Assembly: GCF_022758885.1 (NCBI RefSeq)
Contig: NZ_JALEBH010000001.1
Coordinates: 1,426,001-1,490,000, forward strand
Source: Sphingobium sp. BYY-5
GTDB taxonomy: Bacteria; Pseudomonadota; Alphaproteobacteria; Sphingomonadales; Sphingomonadaceae
Direction: 5' to 3'
DNA length: 64,000 bases
The position numbers and the translations under genes were made by a program. The notes beneath the pieces are model-generated. The model had not been told where the DNA came from. It saw only the letters and a list, made by a program, of their open reading frames with translations, and did not search any database. Each line of letters starts with the position of its first letter. The first letter of the stretch is position 1. Of the stretch, positions 18,269 to 26,760 are shown piece by piece.

Positions 18269-18422
18269 ACTGGATGGTTTCACGATTGTGTAGTTTTCCT
18301 TCGGAATTAGCCCCGCGCGCTCCAATCGACTGAGCCGATACAGGCGCGGATCATTATAAGCAACCATATGGTTGCAAATTATCGCCGCTGCGCTATGGTC
18401 AGGCAATCAGGAGGTTGCCTAT

Positions 18423-18872
18423 ATGACCGACAGCATCATCAAGACCATTGAGATCGCCGCTCCCATCGCCAGAGTGTGGGACGCGCTCATCGATCATGAG
18501 AAGTTCGGCGCCTGGTTCCAGGTGGCGATCGACCAGCCCTTTGTCGTCGGTCAGACGACGACCGGCCGCATGACCTATCCGGGTTATGAACATTTTCCCT
18601 GGGAATCCCGCACCATCGCGATCGAACCGATGACGCGCTTCGCGTTCGAATGGCCGGCGACAGGTGGGGACGAGGACGCGATCACGACCGGCGTGCCGGA
18701 ATGGACCCTGGTGGAATTCGTGCTGGAGCCGGTTGCGGGCGGGACCAGACTGACCGTCACCGAAAGCGGCTTCGATGCGGTGCCCGAACCGCGGCGGTCC
18801 AATGTGCTGCGCTCCAACGACGGCGGCTGGGCCGAGCAGGTGCAGAATATCAAACGCTATGTCGAAGGCTGA
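18423..18872 (+). CDS. SRPBCC (AHSA1-like) domain protein
   Basis: A 149-residue helix-grip-fold protein of the START/AHSA1 class. IIKTIEIAAPIARVWDALID, then KFGAWFQV, and a C-terminal SNDGGWAEQVQNIKRYVE helix are typical. The cavity normally binds hydrophobic ligands; the ligand is unknown. The ATG follows AGGAGGTTGCC-type ribosome binding sequence. The gene overlaps the next, an ArsR regulator, by 14 bases. AHSA1-ArsR pairs of this kind are frequent, the regulator probably controlling its own operon. Confidence 0.9.
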   Translation: MTDSIIKTIEIAAPIARVWDALIDHEKFGAWFQVAIDQPFVVGQTTTGRMTYPGYEHFPWESRTIAIEPMTRFAFEWPATGGDEDAITTGVPEWTLVEFVLEPVAGGTRLTVTESGFDAVPEPRRSNVLRSNDGGWAEQVQNIKRYVEG

Positions 18873-19194
18873 ACCGGCGCCGCCGTCCGCCGCCCGGCTC
18901 TTTTCAGCATTGGGGGATTCGACGCGGTTGGGACTGATCGCCCGACTGTCCGATGGCGGCGAACGATCCATCGTGCAGTTGGGCGAAGGGCTGCCCATGA
19001 GCCGGCAGGCGATCGCCAAGCATCTGGACGTGCTGCATGGCGCGGGGGTGGTCCATCGCCGCAAGAGCGGGCGGGAGATCCATTATGCCCTGCGGCGCGA
19101 TGCGATAGAGGCTGCGCGGCTCTGGCTGGACGAGGTGAGCGCCCAATGGGACAGCACGCTCGCCCGGCTCAAGGCACTGGTGGAGGAGGACTGA
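18859..19194 (+). CDS. ArsR-family helix-turn-helix regulator
   Basis: A 111-residue winged-helix regulator. The DNA-binding region reads ARLFSALGDSTRLGLIARL, then LPMSRQAIAKHLDVLHGAGV and a wing RRKSGREIHYAL. No cysteine metal-site motif is present, so it is not a classical metal sensor and belongs with the metal-independent SdpR/YceK-like members. The start at 18859 overlaps the SRPBCC gene end and places the HTH at the usual distance from the N-terminus. Confidence 0.9.
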   Translation: MSKAEPAPPSAARLFSALGDSTRLGLIARLSDGGERSIVQLGEGLPMSRQAIAKHLDVLHGAGVVHRRKSGREIHYALRRDAIEAARLWLDEVSAQWDSTLARLKALVEED

Positions 19195-19212
19195 TCCCCC
19201 TCCATTTGCCTG

Positions 19213-19632
19213 TTACTGCTGCGGCACCGCCGCGCGTGCGTCCTGGCCATCGCCTTCGGGCGCAGCGATGATGTCGCGGGTGGTAGCGCCCTTGTCGACC
19301 ACTTCGGTTTCCGGATCGCCGACGGAGGATCGAATGCCCGCAGCGGCGTTGGCGCCGCCTGCGGCACTCAGCGTCGTGCTTTCGCTGGCGCTACGCGCCG
19401 AAGGACCGCCGAACATGGCCTGCATCGCTTCGCTGCGCGAATCGACCGCAGCGGCGGCCGGCGTGCCGGGAGCGGGCGGGACCAGCGCGAAGTCGGGCGG
19501 GATTACCAGCGGCGCCTGGCGCGAGACGGCGAATTCGTCGGGACGGCCGCGATTGAGCAGGCTGCCGCCACCACCGCCGCACGCCGACAGGGTTGCAACA
19601 AGGGCAGTGGCAAGGATCAGGTTACGCTTCAC
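19213..19632 (-). CDS. DUF3035 lipoprotein
   Basis: A 139-residue lipoprotein: the signal sequence ends LVATLSACGGGG, with Cys at about residue 18. The mature part contains the DUF3035 block RPDEFAVSRQAPLVIPPDFALVPP and is otherwise Ala/Ser-rich and probably unstructured. Function is unknown. It overlaps the end of lspA by four bases, so a lipoprotein is co-expressed with the peptidase that matures lipoproteins; this pairing recurs in alphaproteobacteria. Confidence 0.87.
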   Translation of the reverse strand: MKRNLILATALVATLSACGGGGGSLLNRGRPDEFAVSRQAPLVIPPDFALVPPAPGTPAAAAVDSRSEAMQAMFGGPSARSASESTTLSAAGGANAAAGIRSSVGDPETEVVDKGATTRDIIAAPEGDGQDARAAVPQQ

Positions 19633-20147
19633 TTCAAAGTCTCCGTCTTTGCGCCCTTGTCGCGCAGCAGCAACGCCCGCGCAAGCAGGATCAGCACGCC
19701 GATCGTGATCGCCGCGTCAGCCAGGTTGAAAATCAGGAAGGGCCGCCATTCGCCGAAATGGAGATCGGCATAATCGACCACATAGCCCAGCCGCACCCGG
19801 TCCACGATATTGCCGATCGCGCCGCCCAGCACCAGGCCGAGCGCCGCGACATCCTGCCGCGCCCGTTCGCGCCACATCCACACCCCCACGAAAGCGGCGA
19901 TGAGCATGGTCATGCCGACCAGCGCCCAGCGCATCATATTGGTGTCGGCATGGAAGAAGCCCATGGAAACGCCGCGATTTTCCAGCCAGCGCAGGCGGAA
20001 GATCGGCAATATGTCGATCCCCACATCCGCGCGGCTCTTAAGCGCCAACGGATAGGTGACGGTATATTTGACCAACTGGTCGAGCGCGAGCGTCACGATC
20101 GCAACGGTCAAGCCCAGCGGGCGGTGGTTGATGGTCGGGGTCGGCAT
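19629..20147 (-). CDS. lspA: Lipoprotein signal peptidase (signal peptidase II)
   Basis: An inner-membrane aspartyl protease that removes the signal peptide from prolipoproteins after lipidation. The 172-residue protein has four membrane helices. The two catalytic aspartates lie in GGAIGNIVDRVRLGYVVDY (the GNxxDR motif) and FNLADAAITIG (the FNxADxxI motif). Other conserved parts are DQLVKYTVTY and ENRGVSMGF. It overlaps the DUF3035 gene by four bases and lies downstream of ileS on the same strand, the common ileS-lspA order. Confidence 0.95.
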   Translation of the reverse strand: MPTPTINHRPLGLTVAIVTLALDQLVKYTVTYPLALKSRADVGIDILPIFRLRWLENRGVSMGFFHADTNMMRWALVGMTMLIAAFVGVWMWRERARQDVAALGLVLGGAIGNIVDRVRLGYVVDYADLHFGEWRPFLIFNLADAAITIGVLILLARALLLRDKGAKTETLK

Positions 20148-20174
20148 GGGTGCGTTATCTCAGCCTGATTATAT

Positions 20175-20249
20175 CGTCATGCTGACGAAAGTCAGCATCC
20201 AGGGTCGGCACAATAGCGCCCTGGAACCCGGATCAAGTCCAGGATGACG
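20175..20249. repeat. REP-type repeats (GTCATGCTGACG family)
   Basis: ATGCTGACGAAAGTCAGCAT is a 20-base palindrome. The GTCAT start and a closing ATGAC at 20243-20247 match the ends of the same repeat class elsewhere in the window. It separates ileS from lspA. Confidence 0.75.
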
Positions 20250-20266
20250 AAAAGGAACATGGTCGC

Positions 20267-23185
20267 TCAAGCCTTCAGCACCTCGTCGCAGCGGTTGCAG
20301 AGCGTGCCGTCCTCGGTGACTTCGGGCAACAGGCGCCAGCAGCGGCCGCATTTGTGCCACTCGCTGGGTTTCACCACGATGCCGTCGCCCACGCCCATTT
20401 CGATGCGGGCGACGATGGCGATTTCCGCGAAGTTCACACCGTCGCTGGGCAGCATTTCGCCCATGGTCACATCGGCCTCCAGGCTGGAGCGGATCACCTT
20501 TTCGCGGCGGAGCGGTTCGATCGCCTCGTTGACCTGCTCACGCTGGTCGCGCAGTTCGGCCCATTTGTCGTCGAGATGCTTGTTGATCCAGTGATGGTCG
20601 ACCTCCGGCCATTCCAGGAAATGGACGCTATCCTCGTTACTTGGGAAACGGCTTTGCCAGATTTCCTCGGCCGTGAAGGGGATGATCGGCGCGACATAGC
20701 GGACCAGCGCGTGGAACAACGTATCAAGCAGCGTGCGATAGGCGCGGCGCTTGGGGTCCGACTTCGCATCGCAATAGAGGCAATCCTTGCGGATGTCGAA
20801 GAAGAAGGCCGATAGGTCGCTGTTGGCGAAGTCGAAGATCGCGCGGGTATAGCGGCTGAACTCCAGCCAGTTGTCGCTCTTCGCCGCCTTGTCCACGACC
20901 GAGCGCAGTTCCGCGTCGAGGGTCGCGAGGCGATGGAGCATATAGCGCTCCAGCTCCGGCATCTCGACATAGCTGACCGCTTCCGTCTCTTCATCATAGT
21001 CGGAAAGCGCGCCCAGCATGTAGCGGAATGTATTGCGCAATTTGCGATAGGCGTCGGACGAACCGGCCAGCACCTCCTTGCCGATGCGCACGTCATCGAA
21101 ATAATCGGTGCTGGCGACCCAGACGCGCAGGATGTCGGCGCCGCTTTCGCCCATGATCTTGAGCGGATCGACCACATTGCCCAGCGACTTGGACATTTTC
21201 TTGCCCGTCCCGTCGAGCGCGAAGCCGTGGGTCAGCACCGCCTTGAACGGCGCCTGACCGCGCGTGCCGCAGCTTTCGAGCAGCGAGGACTGGAACCAGC
21301 CGCGATGCTGGTCCGACCCTTCGATATAGAGGTCGGCGCGCGTGCCTTCACCATAGCGACCCTCGACCACGAAGCTGTGGGTCGAGCCTGAATCGAACCA
21401 GACGTCGAGAATGTCGTTCACCACCTCATAGTCATTGAGGTCGTAATCGGGGCCGAGCAGCGCCTGATGGTCTGCGCCGAACCAGGCGTCCGCGCCCGCA
21501 CCCTTGAACGCCTCAATGATGCGGGTATTGACCGCCGGATCAACCAGATAGTCGCCGCTCTTGCGATGGACATAGAGAGCGATCGGCACGCCCCAGGCGC
21601 GCTGGCGGCTGATGACCCAGTCGGGGCGGCCCTCCACCATGGCGCGGATGCGGTTGGTCGAGCGCTCCGGCACCCAGCGGGTATGCTCGATCGCATCGAT
21701 CGCCACTTCGCGCAGGGTCGGGCCGTTGCCGGTGACGATCGGCGTCGGCATCACGCCGCCATCCACATCGACCACCGCGCCTTCCTGCGGCTTGTCCATC
21801 GGGATGAACCATTGCGGGGTGCAGCGGAAGATGATCTTCGCCTTGGACCGCCAGCTGTGCGGATAGCTGTGCCTGAAGTCGTCCGACGCCGCGAGCAGGC
21901 CGCCTGCGGCGCGCAGATCGGTACAGATCGGCCCGTCCTTGCTCACGAACTTCGGGTTGATGACCGACCCCTGCCCGCCGAGCCATGCCCAGTCGGCGCG
22001 ATATTTGCCGTCGCCCTCGACCGCGAAGACCGGGTTGATGCCGTTCGCCTTGCACAGCGCGAAATCGTCCTCACCATGGTCGGGCGCCATATGGACGAGG
22101 CCGGTGCCCGCATCGGTGGTGACGAAATCGCCCGCGAGGAAGGGGCGCGGTTTGGCGAAGAAGCCGCCGAGCGCGTGCATCGGATGGCGGGCTACGGCGC
22201 CGGCTAGGTCGGAGCCTTTGCCGCGCCAAACAACATCGTCATCCCCGCGAAGGCGGGGATCCACCTCCGACGCTGCGGCCGGTGCTAGGTTAGGAGATGG
22301 GTTCCCGCCTTCGCGGGAATGACGGGAAAGGACCGATGCGACCAGCGCCTCCGCCAGCAGCAATTTGCGACCATCGCTTTCCACGACCACATATTCAACC
22401 TCCGGCCCATAAGCCAAAGCCTGGTTCACCGGGATCGTCCACGGCGTCGTCGTCCAGATCACCGCATGGGCGCCGACCAGTTTGGGCGCATTCGGCGCCT
22501 CCACAATCTCGAACGCCACGTCGATCTGGGTCGACGTCACGTCCTCATATTCGACCTCAGCCTCGGCCAGCGCGGTCTTTTCGACCGGGGACCACATGAC
22601 GGGCTTGGCGCCGCGATAGAGCTGGCCGCTTTCCGCGAATTTCAGCAGTTCGCCGACGATCGTCGCCTCGGCATCGAACTTCATCGTCAGGTACGGATCG
22701 GCCCAATCGCCCATCACGCCCAGACGCTTGAACTGCTCCTTCTGCACGTCCACCCATTTGTCGGCATAGGCGCGACATTGGGCGCGGAACTCGGACGCGG
22801 GCACCTCGTCCTTGTTCAGCTTCTTCTTGCGATACTCCTCCTCGATCTTCCATTCGATCGGCAGGCCGTGGCAGTCCCAGCCGGGCACATAGGGCGCATC
22901 CTTGCCGAGCAAGGACTGGCTGCGGACGATGATGTCCTTGAGCACCTTGTTCATCGCATGGCCCATATGGATATCGCCATTGGCGTAGGGCGGGCCGTCA
23001 TGCAGGATGAAGCGTTCACGCCCGGCGCGCTTTTCGCGCAGCTTGCCGTACAGGTCCATCGCCGCCCACTTCGCCGCGATGGCCGGTTCCTTCTGCGCGA
23101 GGCCGGCCTTCATGGGGAAGTCGGTGACGGGCAGGAAGACGGTGGACTTATAGTCTTCAGTTTCTTGGCGAGGTGCGTCGGTCAT
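20267..23185 (-). CDS. ileS: Isoleucyl-tRNA synthetase with an in-frame REP insertion
   Basis: Charges tRNA-Ile. The 972-residue product has the class I motifs HMGH (73-76, in PPYANGDIHMGHA) and KMSKSLGN, the CP1 editing insertion, and a C-terminal zinc site with CGRC and CNRC. ATG 23185 is chosen over an upstream TTG at 23200. The oddity is at residues about 288-316 (22237-22324): RHSREGGNPSPN and DPRLRGDDD are the translated arms of an 88-base REP palindrome like the intergenic copies at 24323 and 24912. The reading frame is kept through it. The insertion lies inside the CP1 region, so the protein presumably tolerates it as a surface loop. Confidence 0.95.
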   Translation of the reverse strand: MTDAPRQETEDYKSTVFLPVTDFPMKAGLAQKEPAIAAKWAAMDLYGKLREKRAGRERFILHDGPPYANGDIHMGHAMNKVLKDIIVRSQSLLGKDAPYVPGWDCHGLPIEWKIEEEYRKKKLNKDEVPASEFRAQCRAYADKWVDVQKEQFKRLGVMGDWADPYLTMKFDAEATIVGELLKFAESGQLYRGAKPVMWSPVEKTALAEAEVEYEDVTSTQIDVAFEIVEAPNAPKLVGAHAVIWTTTPWTIPVNQALAYGPEVEYVVVESDGRKLLLAEALVASVLSRHSREGGNPSPNLAPAAASEVDPRLRGDDDVVWRGKGSDLAGAVARHPMHALGGFFAKPRPFLAGDFVTTDAGTGLVHMAPDHGEDDFALCKANGINPVFAVEGDGKYRADWAWLGGQGSVINPKFVSKDGPICTDLRAAGGLLAASDDFRHSYPHSWRSKAKIIFRCTPQWFIPMDKPQEGAVVDVDGGVMPTPIVTGNGPTLREVAIDAIEHTRWVPERSTNRIRAMVEGRPDWVISRQRAWGVPIALYVHRKSGDYLVDPAVNTRIIEAFKGAGADAWFGADHQALLGPDYDLNDYEVVNDILDVWFDSGSTHSFVVEGRYGEGTRADLYIEGSDQHRGWFQSSLLESCGTRGQAPFKAVLTHGFALDGTGKKMSKSLGNVVDPLKIMGESGADILRVWVASTDYFDDVRIGKEVLAGSSDAYRKLRNTFRYMLGALSDYDEETEAVSYVEMPELERYMLHRLATLDAELRSVVDKAAKSDNWLEFSRYTRAIFDFANSDLSAFFFDIRKDCLYCDAKSDPKRRAYRTLLDTLFHALVRYVAPIIPFTAEEIWQSRFPSNEDSVHFLEWPEVDHHWINKHLDDKWAELRDQREQVNEAIEPLRREKVIRSSLEADVTMGEMLPSDGVNFAEIAIVARIEMGVGDGIVVKPSEWHKCGRCWRLLPEVTEDGTLCNRCDEVLKA
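22237..22324. repeat. REP palindrome inside the ileS coding sequence
   Basis: CGTCATCCCCGCGAAGGCGG (from 22237) pairs with CCGCCTTCGCGGGAATGACG (ending 22324). The same arms occur in the intergenic repeat at 24912-25000. Read on the minus strand it stays open and in frame with ileS. Confidence 0.9.
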
Positions 23186-23205
23186 GCGTATCCAGAACAA
23201 CCAAT

Positions 23206-23291
23206 CCGTTCGCCCTGAGCTTGTCGAAGGGCCGCACTTTCTTCAAAAAGAAAGAAACAGGGGCTTCGACAGGCTCAGCCCGAACGGGTGA
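23206..23291. repeat. REP palindrome (TTCGCCCTGAGCTTGTCGAAG family)
   Basis: CGTTCGCCCTGAGCTTGTCG at the left pairs with CGACAGGCTCAGCCCGAACG at the right, with a purine-rich centre. Related copies lie at 26682, 33446, 37488 and 39031. Confidence 0.85.
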
Positions 23292-23310
23292 GAGAAATGT
23301 GCCCGGTGCC

Positions 23311-24252
23311 CTACGCGAGCCGTGGCGTTCCCGCAAGGATTTGCCGCGCTTGCGTGCAGTCCTTCGCGATCTGCGCGATCAGCGGGTCCAGGCCGTCAAA
23401 CTTCGCCTCCGGCCGCAGATAGTGGATCAGTTGCACCTCTATCACCTGGCCATAGAGGCTTTCGGCGAAATCGAAGAAATGCGGCTCCAGCAATTCCTTG
23501 GGCGGATCGAAGCTGGGGCGGATGCCCAGGTTCGCCGCACCGTCCAGCACGCGCCGTTCTCCGGAAGAATTGGCGGGCAGCAGCCCGCGCACCGCATAAA
23601 TGCCATAGGCCGCGCGCAGATACGGCCCCATGTCGATATTGGCGGTGGGGAAACCGATGGTGCGGCCCAGCTTGTCGCCATGCTGGACGACGCCCTGGAT
23701 GGTGAAGGGCCGGGTCAGCAGGCGGGTCGCGGTGGCGCAATCGCCCCGTTGCAACGCATCGCGAATACGGCTGGAGGAAATGACGCCCTCCCCATCTGCA
23801 ACCGGCGCGACCGCTTCGGCCGCCATGCCCAGCGCGGCAAAACTGTCGATGGTGCCGCTGCGCCCCTTGCCGAAGGTGAAATCCTCCCCCGTGACGACGG
23901 CGGCGACGCCCATCCCTTCCGCCAGCAGGCGGACATAGGCGGCGGGGTCCAGCGCGGCGAGCTGCGGCGTGAAGGCGAAGACCAGCATCGCGTCCGCCCC
24001 GGCGCGCGCGAACAACGCCTGCCGCTGGTCCAGCGTGGTCAGGCGGAAACTGGGCGTGTCGGGCTTGAACAGGCGCATCGGATGCGGGTCGAAAGTGGCG
24101 ACGATCGCCGGCCGCCCTTCGGCGCGCGCGCGCGCGATGGCGCGGCCCACCACCGCCTGATGGCCCGCATGAAAGCCGTCGAAATTGCCCAGCGCCATGA
24201 TGCTCCCGCGCAGATGCGCGGGCATCGGGGCATCGCTTGTCAGCCGCTCCAT
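23311..24252 (-). CDS. ribF: Bifunctional riboflavin kinase/FAD synthetase
   Basis: Makes FMN from riboflavin and then FAD. The 313-residue protein has an N-terminal nucleotidyltransferase domain (ALGNFDGFHAGHQAVVGRA, with the HxGH-like motif) ending in SSSRIRDALQRGD. The C-terminal riboflavin kinase domain has GRTIGFPTANI and a conserved Glu near EPHFFDFAESLYGQ. ATG 24252 (MERLTSDAP) is chosen because an upstream in-frame start would add a Pro/Arg leader outside the family. It lies just downstream of ileS only in map order: ribF follows folA and precedes ileS on the same strand. Confidence 0.95.
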   Translation of the reverse strand: MERLTSDAPMPAHLRGSIMALGNFDGFHAGHQAVVGRAIARARAEGRPAIVATFDPHPMRLFKPDTPSFRLTTLDQRQALFARAGADAMLVFAFTPQLAALDPAAYVRLLAEGMGVAAVVTGEDFTFGKGRSGTIDSFAALGMAAEAVAPVADGEGVISSSRIRDALQRGDCATATRLLTRPFTIQGVVQHGDKLGRTIGFPTANIDMGPYLRAAYGIYAVRGLLPANSSGERRVLDGAANLGIRPSFDPPKELLEPHFFDFAESLYGQVIEVQLIHYLRPEAKFDGLDPLIAQIAKDCTQARQILAGTPRLA

Positions 24253-24322
24253 GGCGCGGCCTATAGGGGGGCAGCGGGGGCGTGGCAATTGGGATCATCC
24301 CCGCCTTTGCCCGCTCCACAGC

Positions 24323-24404
24323 CGTCATTCCGGCGAAGGCCGGAATCCAGGGTTACTGGCACTGAGCGATCACGCTCCAGATCCCGGCGTGCGCCGGAAT
24401 GACG
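24323..24404. repeat. REP palindrome (GTCATTCCGGCG family)
   Basis: CGTCATTCCGGCGAAGGCCG at the left and CGGCGTGCGCCGGAATGACG at the right form the outer arms. It separates folA and ribF. Confidence 0.8.
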
Positions 24405-24409
24405 GAGCA

Positions 24410-24898
24410 TTACACGCGGCAAAAGGTCACGAAACTATAGGCGGGCCGCCCGTCCAGCGCAGGATGATCCTCCCGCGCCGTTTCCCGCCACACCGTCGCA
24501 TCGGGATAGGCAATGGCGGCGTCGCCCTCCGCCTCCAGATGCACTTCGGTCAGTTCGATCCGGTCCGCCAGGGGCAGGAACAGGCGATAAATCTCCGCTC
24601 CGCCAATCACCATCACGGCAGGCGCATCCGCCAGCGCGATCGCGCTCTCCACATCATGGGCAACCTCCGCCCCCTCCGCTGTCCACGCCCTGTCGCGCGT
24701 CAGCACGATATGGCGACGGCCGGGCAGCAGGCCGGGCAGGCTGTCGAACGTCTTGCGCCCCATCACCATCGGATGACCAGCCGTGATGGCCTTGAAATGC
24801 CTGAGATCCGCCGGCAGCCGCCACGGCAGGTCGCCATCCTTGCCGATCACGCCATTATCGGCGCGGGCGAGGACCAGGGTGATTTCTGCGCGGTTCAT
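24410..24898 (-). CDS. folA: Dihydrofolate reductase
   Basis: Reduces dihydrofolate with NADPH. The 162-residue protein has the family pattern: LVLARADNGVIGKDGDLPWRLPADL at the start with the catalytic acidic residue in the DLRHFK helix, GHPMVMGRKTFDSLPGLLPGR for NADPH binding, and VIGGAEIYRLFLPLAD. The end AYSFVTFCRV is a usual closing strand. Length is normal, with no sign of trimethoprim-resistant plasmid-type enzyme. It lies between purK and ribF, separated from both by REP elements. Confidence 0.95.
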   Translation of the reverse strand: MNRAEITLVLARADNGVIGKDGDLPWRLPADLRHFKAITAGHPMVMGRKTFDSLPGLLPGRRHIVLTRDRAWTAEGAEVAHDVESAIALADAPAVMVIGGAEIYRLFLPLADRIELTEVHLEAEGDAAIAYPDATVWRETAREDHPALDGRPAYSFVTFCRV

Positions 24899-24911
24899 CT
24901 TCCAATTTCCT

Positions 24912-25000
24912 CGTCATCCCCGCGAAGGCGGGGATCCATCTCCAAAGCTTGCGCCTGGGGATGATGAGGGAGATGGATTCCCGCCTTCGCGGGAATGACG
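24912..25000. repeat. REP palindrome (GTCATCCCCGCGAAGGCGGG family)
   Basis: CGTCATCCCCGCGAAGGCGG at the left and CCGCCTTCGCGGGAATGACG at the right have the same arms as the copy inside ileS. It lies between purK and folA. Confidence 0.88.
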
Positions 25001-25010
25001 ACAATCTCGC

Positions 25011-26081
25011 TCACAGGCTGAGCCGCGTCACATGCCCCATCTTGCGGCCGGGACGCGCTTCATGCTTGCCGTACAGGTGCAGGTGATTGGCGGGGTCGGA
25101 CAGGATCGCCGGCCAGTCATTGGCCTCGTCCCCGACCAGATTGCGCATCTCCACGCGCGGCGCGGCCAGGCCGGCGTCACCCAGCGGCAGGCCGCAAATG
25201 GCGCGGACATGATTTTCGAACTGGCTCGTCACCGCGCCCTCGATCGTCCAGTGGCCGCTATTATGGACGCGCGGCGCCATCTCGTTGAAGACCGGGCCGT
25301 CAGCGCTGGCGAAAAATTCGCAGGTCAGCACGCCGACATAGTCCAGCGCATCGGCGATCCGTCGCGCCAGCGCGCGCGCCTGCGCCACCTGTCCCTCGAT
25401 CAGCGGCCCGGCGGGCGCGGTCGATGTCGCAAGGATGCCGTCCACATGGACGTTCGCGGCCGAATCCCAGAAACGCACCGCGCCGTCCGCGCCCCGCACC
25501 AGGATCACCGAAAATTCCTCGGCAAAGGTGACGAACCCCTCCAGGATCGCGCTCTGCCGGCCGATGGCGTTCCAGGCGCCGGCCGCATCGTCCGGCGCGT
25601 TGAGGCGCGCCTGCCCCTTACCGTCATAGCCCATGCGATTGGTCTTCAGGATCGCGCGGCTGCCGACCTGCGCGACCGCGCCGTGCAGCTCGTCCAGGCT
25701 CTCGACCGAGGCGAAGGGCGCGGTCAGGCCGCCAAGATCGGCGACGAAACGCTTTTCCGCCAGCCGGTCTTGCGCCACGCGCAACGCCTGCGCGCCGGGG
25801 CGGACCAGGCCATGCGTGGCCAGCACCTCGACCGCTGCCGGATCGATATTCTCGAACTCGTAGGTGACGACATCCACGCCGTCCGCGAACGCTGCCAGCG
25901 CACCCGCATCCTCATAGGCACCCCGCGTCCAGCGCGGCGACACGTCGGCGGCGGGGCCGCTCTCCTCCGGCGCGTAGATGCAGGTGCGATAGCCCAGTTG
26001 CGCCGCCGCCATGGCGATCATCCGGCCAAGCTGGCCGCCGCCGATTATGCCGATGGTGCCGCCGGGCGCGATGGTCGTCAT
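25011..26081 (-). CDS. purK: 5-(carboxyamino)imidazole ribonucleotide synthase
   Basis: An ATP-grasp enzyme of purine synthesis that carboxylates aminoimidazole ribonucleotide using bicarbonate. The 356-residue protein opens with a glycine-rich fold (GTIGIIGGGQLGRMIAMAA) and continues through VTYEFENIDPAAVEVL, AILKTNRMGYDGKGQ (the ATP-grasp loop) and EMAPRVHNSGHWTIEG, all diagnostic of PurK. ATG 26081 is used; the upstream open frame overlaps purE and is unlike the family. It sits 11 bases after purE, whose product converts its unstable product. Confidence 0.96.
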   Translation of the reverse strand: MTTIAPGGTIGIIGGGQLGRMIAMAAAQLGYRTCIYAPEESGPAADVSPRWTRGAYEDAGALAAFADGVDVVTYEFENIDPAAVEVLATHGLVRPGAQALRVAQDRLAEKRFVADLGGLTAPFASVESLDELHGAVAQVGSRAILKTNRMGYDGKGQARLNAPDDAAGAWNAIGRQSAILEGFVTFAEEFSVILVRGADGAVRFWDSAANVHVDGILATSTAPAGPLIEGQVAQARALARRIADALDYVGVLTCEFFASADGPVFNEMAPRVHNSGHWTIEGAVTSQFENHVRAICGLPLGDAGLAAPRVEMRNLVGDEANDWPAILSDPANHLHLYGKHEARPGRKMGHVTRLSL

Positions 26082-26092
26082 GGGTCTTCCGC

Positions 26093-26581
26093 TTAGTCTT
26101 CGACGGTTTCGGCGACGGCGTCGGCCTGGCGCGCGCGCCACACGTCGAGCCGCTGCGCCAGATCGGGATCGTTGGTCGCCAGGATCGCGGCGGCCATCAG
26201 CCCCGCATTGATCGCACCGGGCTTGCCGATGGCCAGCGTGCCCACGGGAATGCCGCCGGGCATCTGGACGATGGACAGCAGCGAATCCATGCCCTTCAAA
26301 GCCTTGGATTCGACCGGCACGCCCAGCACCGGCAGGCGGGTCATCGACGCGGTCATGCCGGGCAGATGCGCCGCGCCGCCCGCGCCCGCGATAATGACCT
26401 TCAGGCCACGCCCTACGGCGCCTGTCGCGTAGTCATAGAGGCGCTGTGGGGTGCGGTGGGCGGACACGACCTTGCATTCATGGGCGACACCCAGCGCTTC
26501 CAGCGTCTCGGCGGCATGGCGCATGGTCTCCCAATCGGACCGCGACCCCATGATGATGCCGACCTCAACTGCCCCGCTCAT
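26093..26581 (-). CDS. purE: N5-carboxyaminoimidazole ribonucleotide mutase
   Basis: Class I PurE, which rearranges N5-CAIR to CAIR in purine synthesis. The 162-residue protein has [13 protein letters not shown] at the substrate-phosphate site, [14 protein letters not shown] with the conserved catalytic His region, and [18 protein letters not shown] 26581 ([10 protein letters not shown]) is chosen as the usual beginning; an upstream start at 26629 would add 16 unrelated residues. It forms an operon with purK 11 bases downstream. Confidence 0.95.
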   Translation of the reverse strand: MSGAVEVGIIMGSRSDWETMRHAAETLEALGVAHECKVVSAHRTPQRLYDYATGAVGRGLKVIIAGAGGAAHLPGMTASMTRLPVLGVPVESKALKGMDSLLSIVQMPGGIPVGTLAIGKPGAINAGLMAAAILATNDPDLAQRLDVWRARQADAVAETVED

Positions 26582-26681
26582 ATGCTGCTTCCCCTGGAAG
26601 GACGGCATGTGCAGCCGCCCGGAAAGCAAAGCCCCTTAGCGGGCGAGCCGCCAAGGAGCAATTACTATACACATTAAAAGT

Positions 26682-26755
26682 CCGTTCGGGCTGAGCGAAG
26701 TCGAAGCCCTGCACTGAGCGAAGCGAAGTGGCTTCGCTACGCTCAGGGCGAACGG
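26682..26755. repeat. REP palindrome (CCGTTCG/CGAACGG family)
   Basis: CCGTTCGGGCTGAGCG at the left end and CGCTCAGGGCGAACGG at the right end are inverted copies, with an inner GAGCGAAG/CTTCGCT pair. It separates purE from gpmA. Confidence 0.8.
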
Positions 26756-26760
26756 CGCTT

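Noticed and set aside
22237..22324. An intein or frameshift in ileS
   Set aside because: The extra segment is only about 30 residues, has no splicing motifs and keeps frame; its arms match REP repeats.
3150..25000. CRISPR array from many similar short repeats
   Set aside because: Repeats are palindromic, dispersed singly in gaps and not regularly spaced with unique spacers; they are REP-type.
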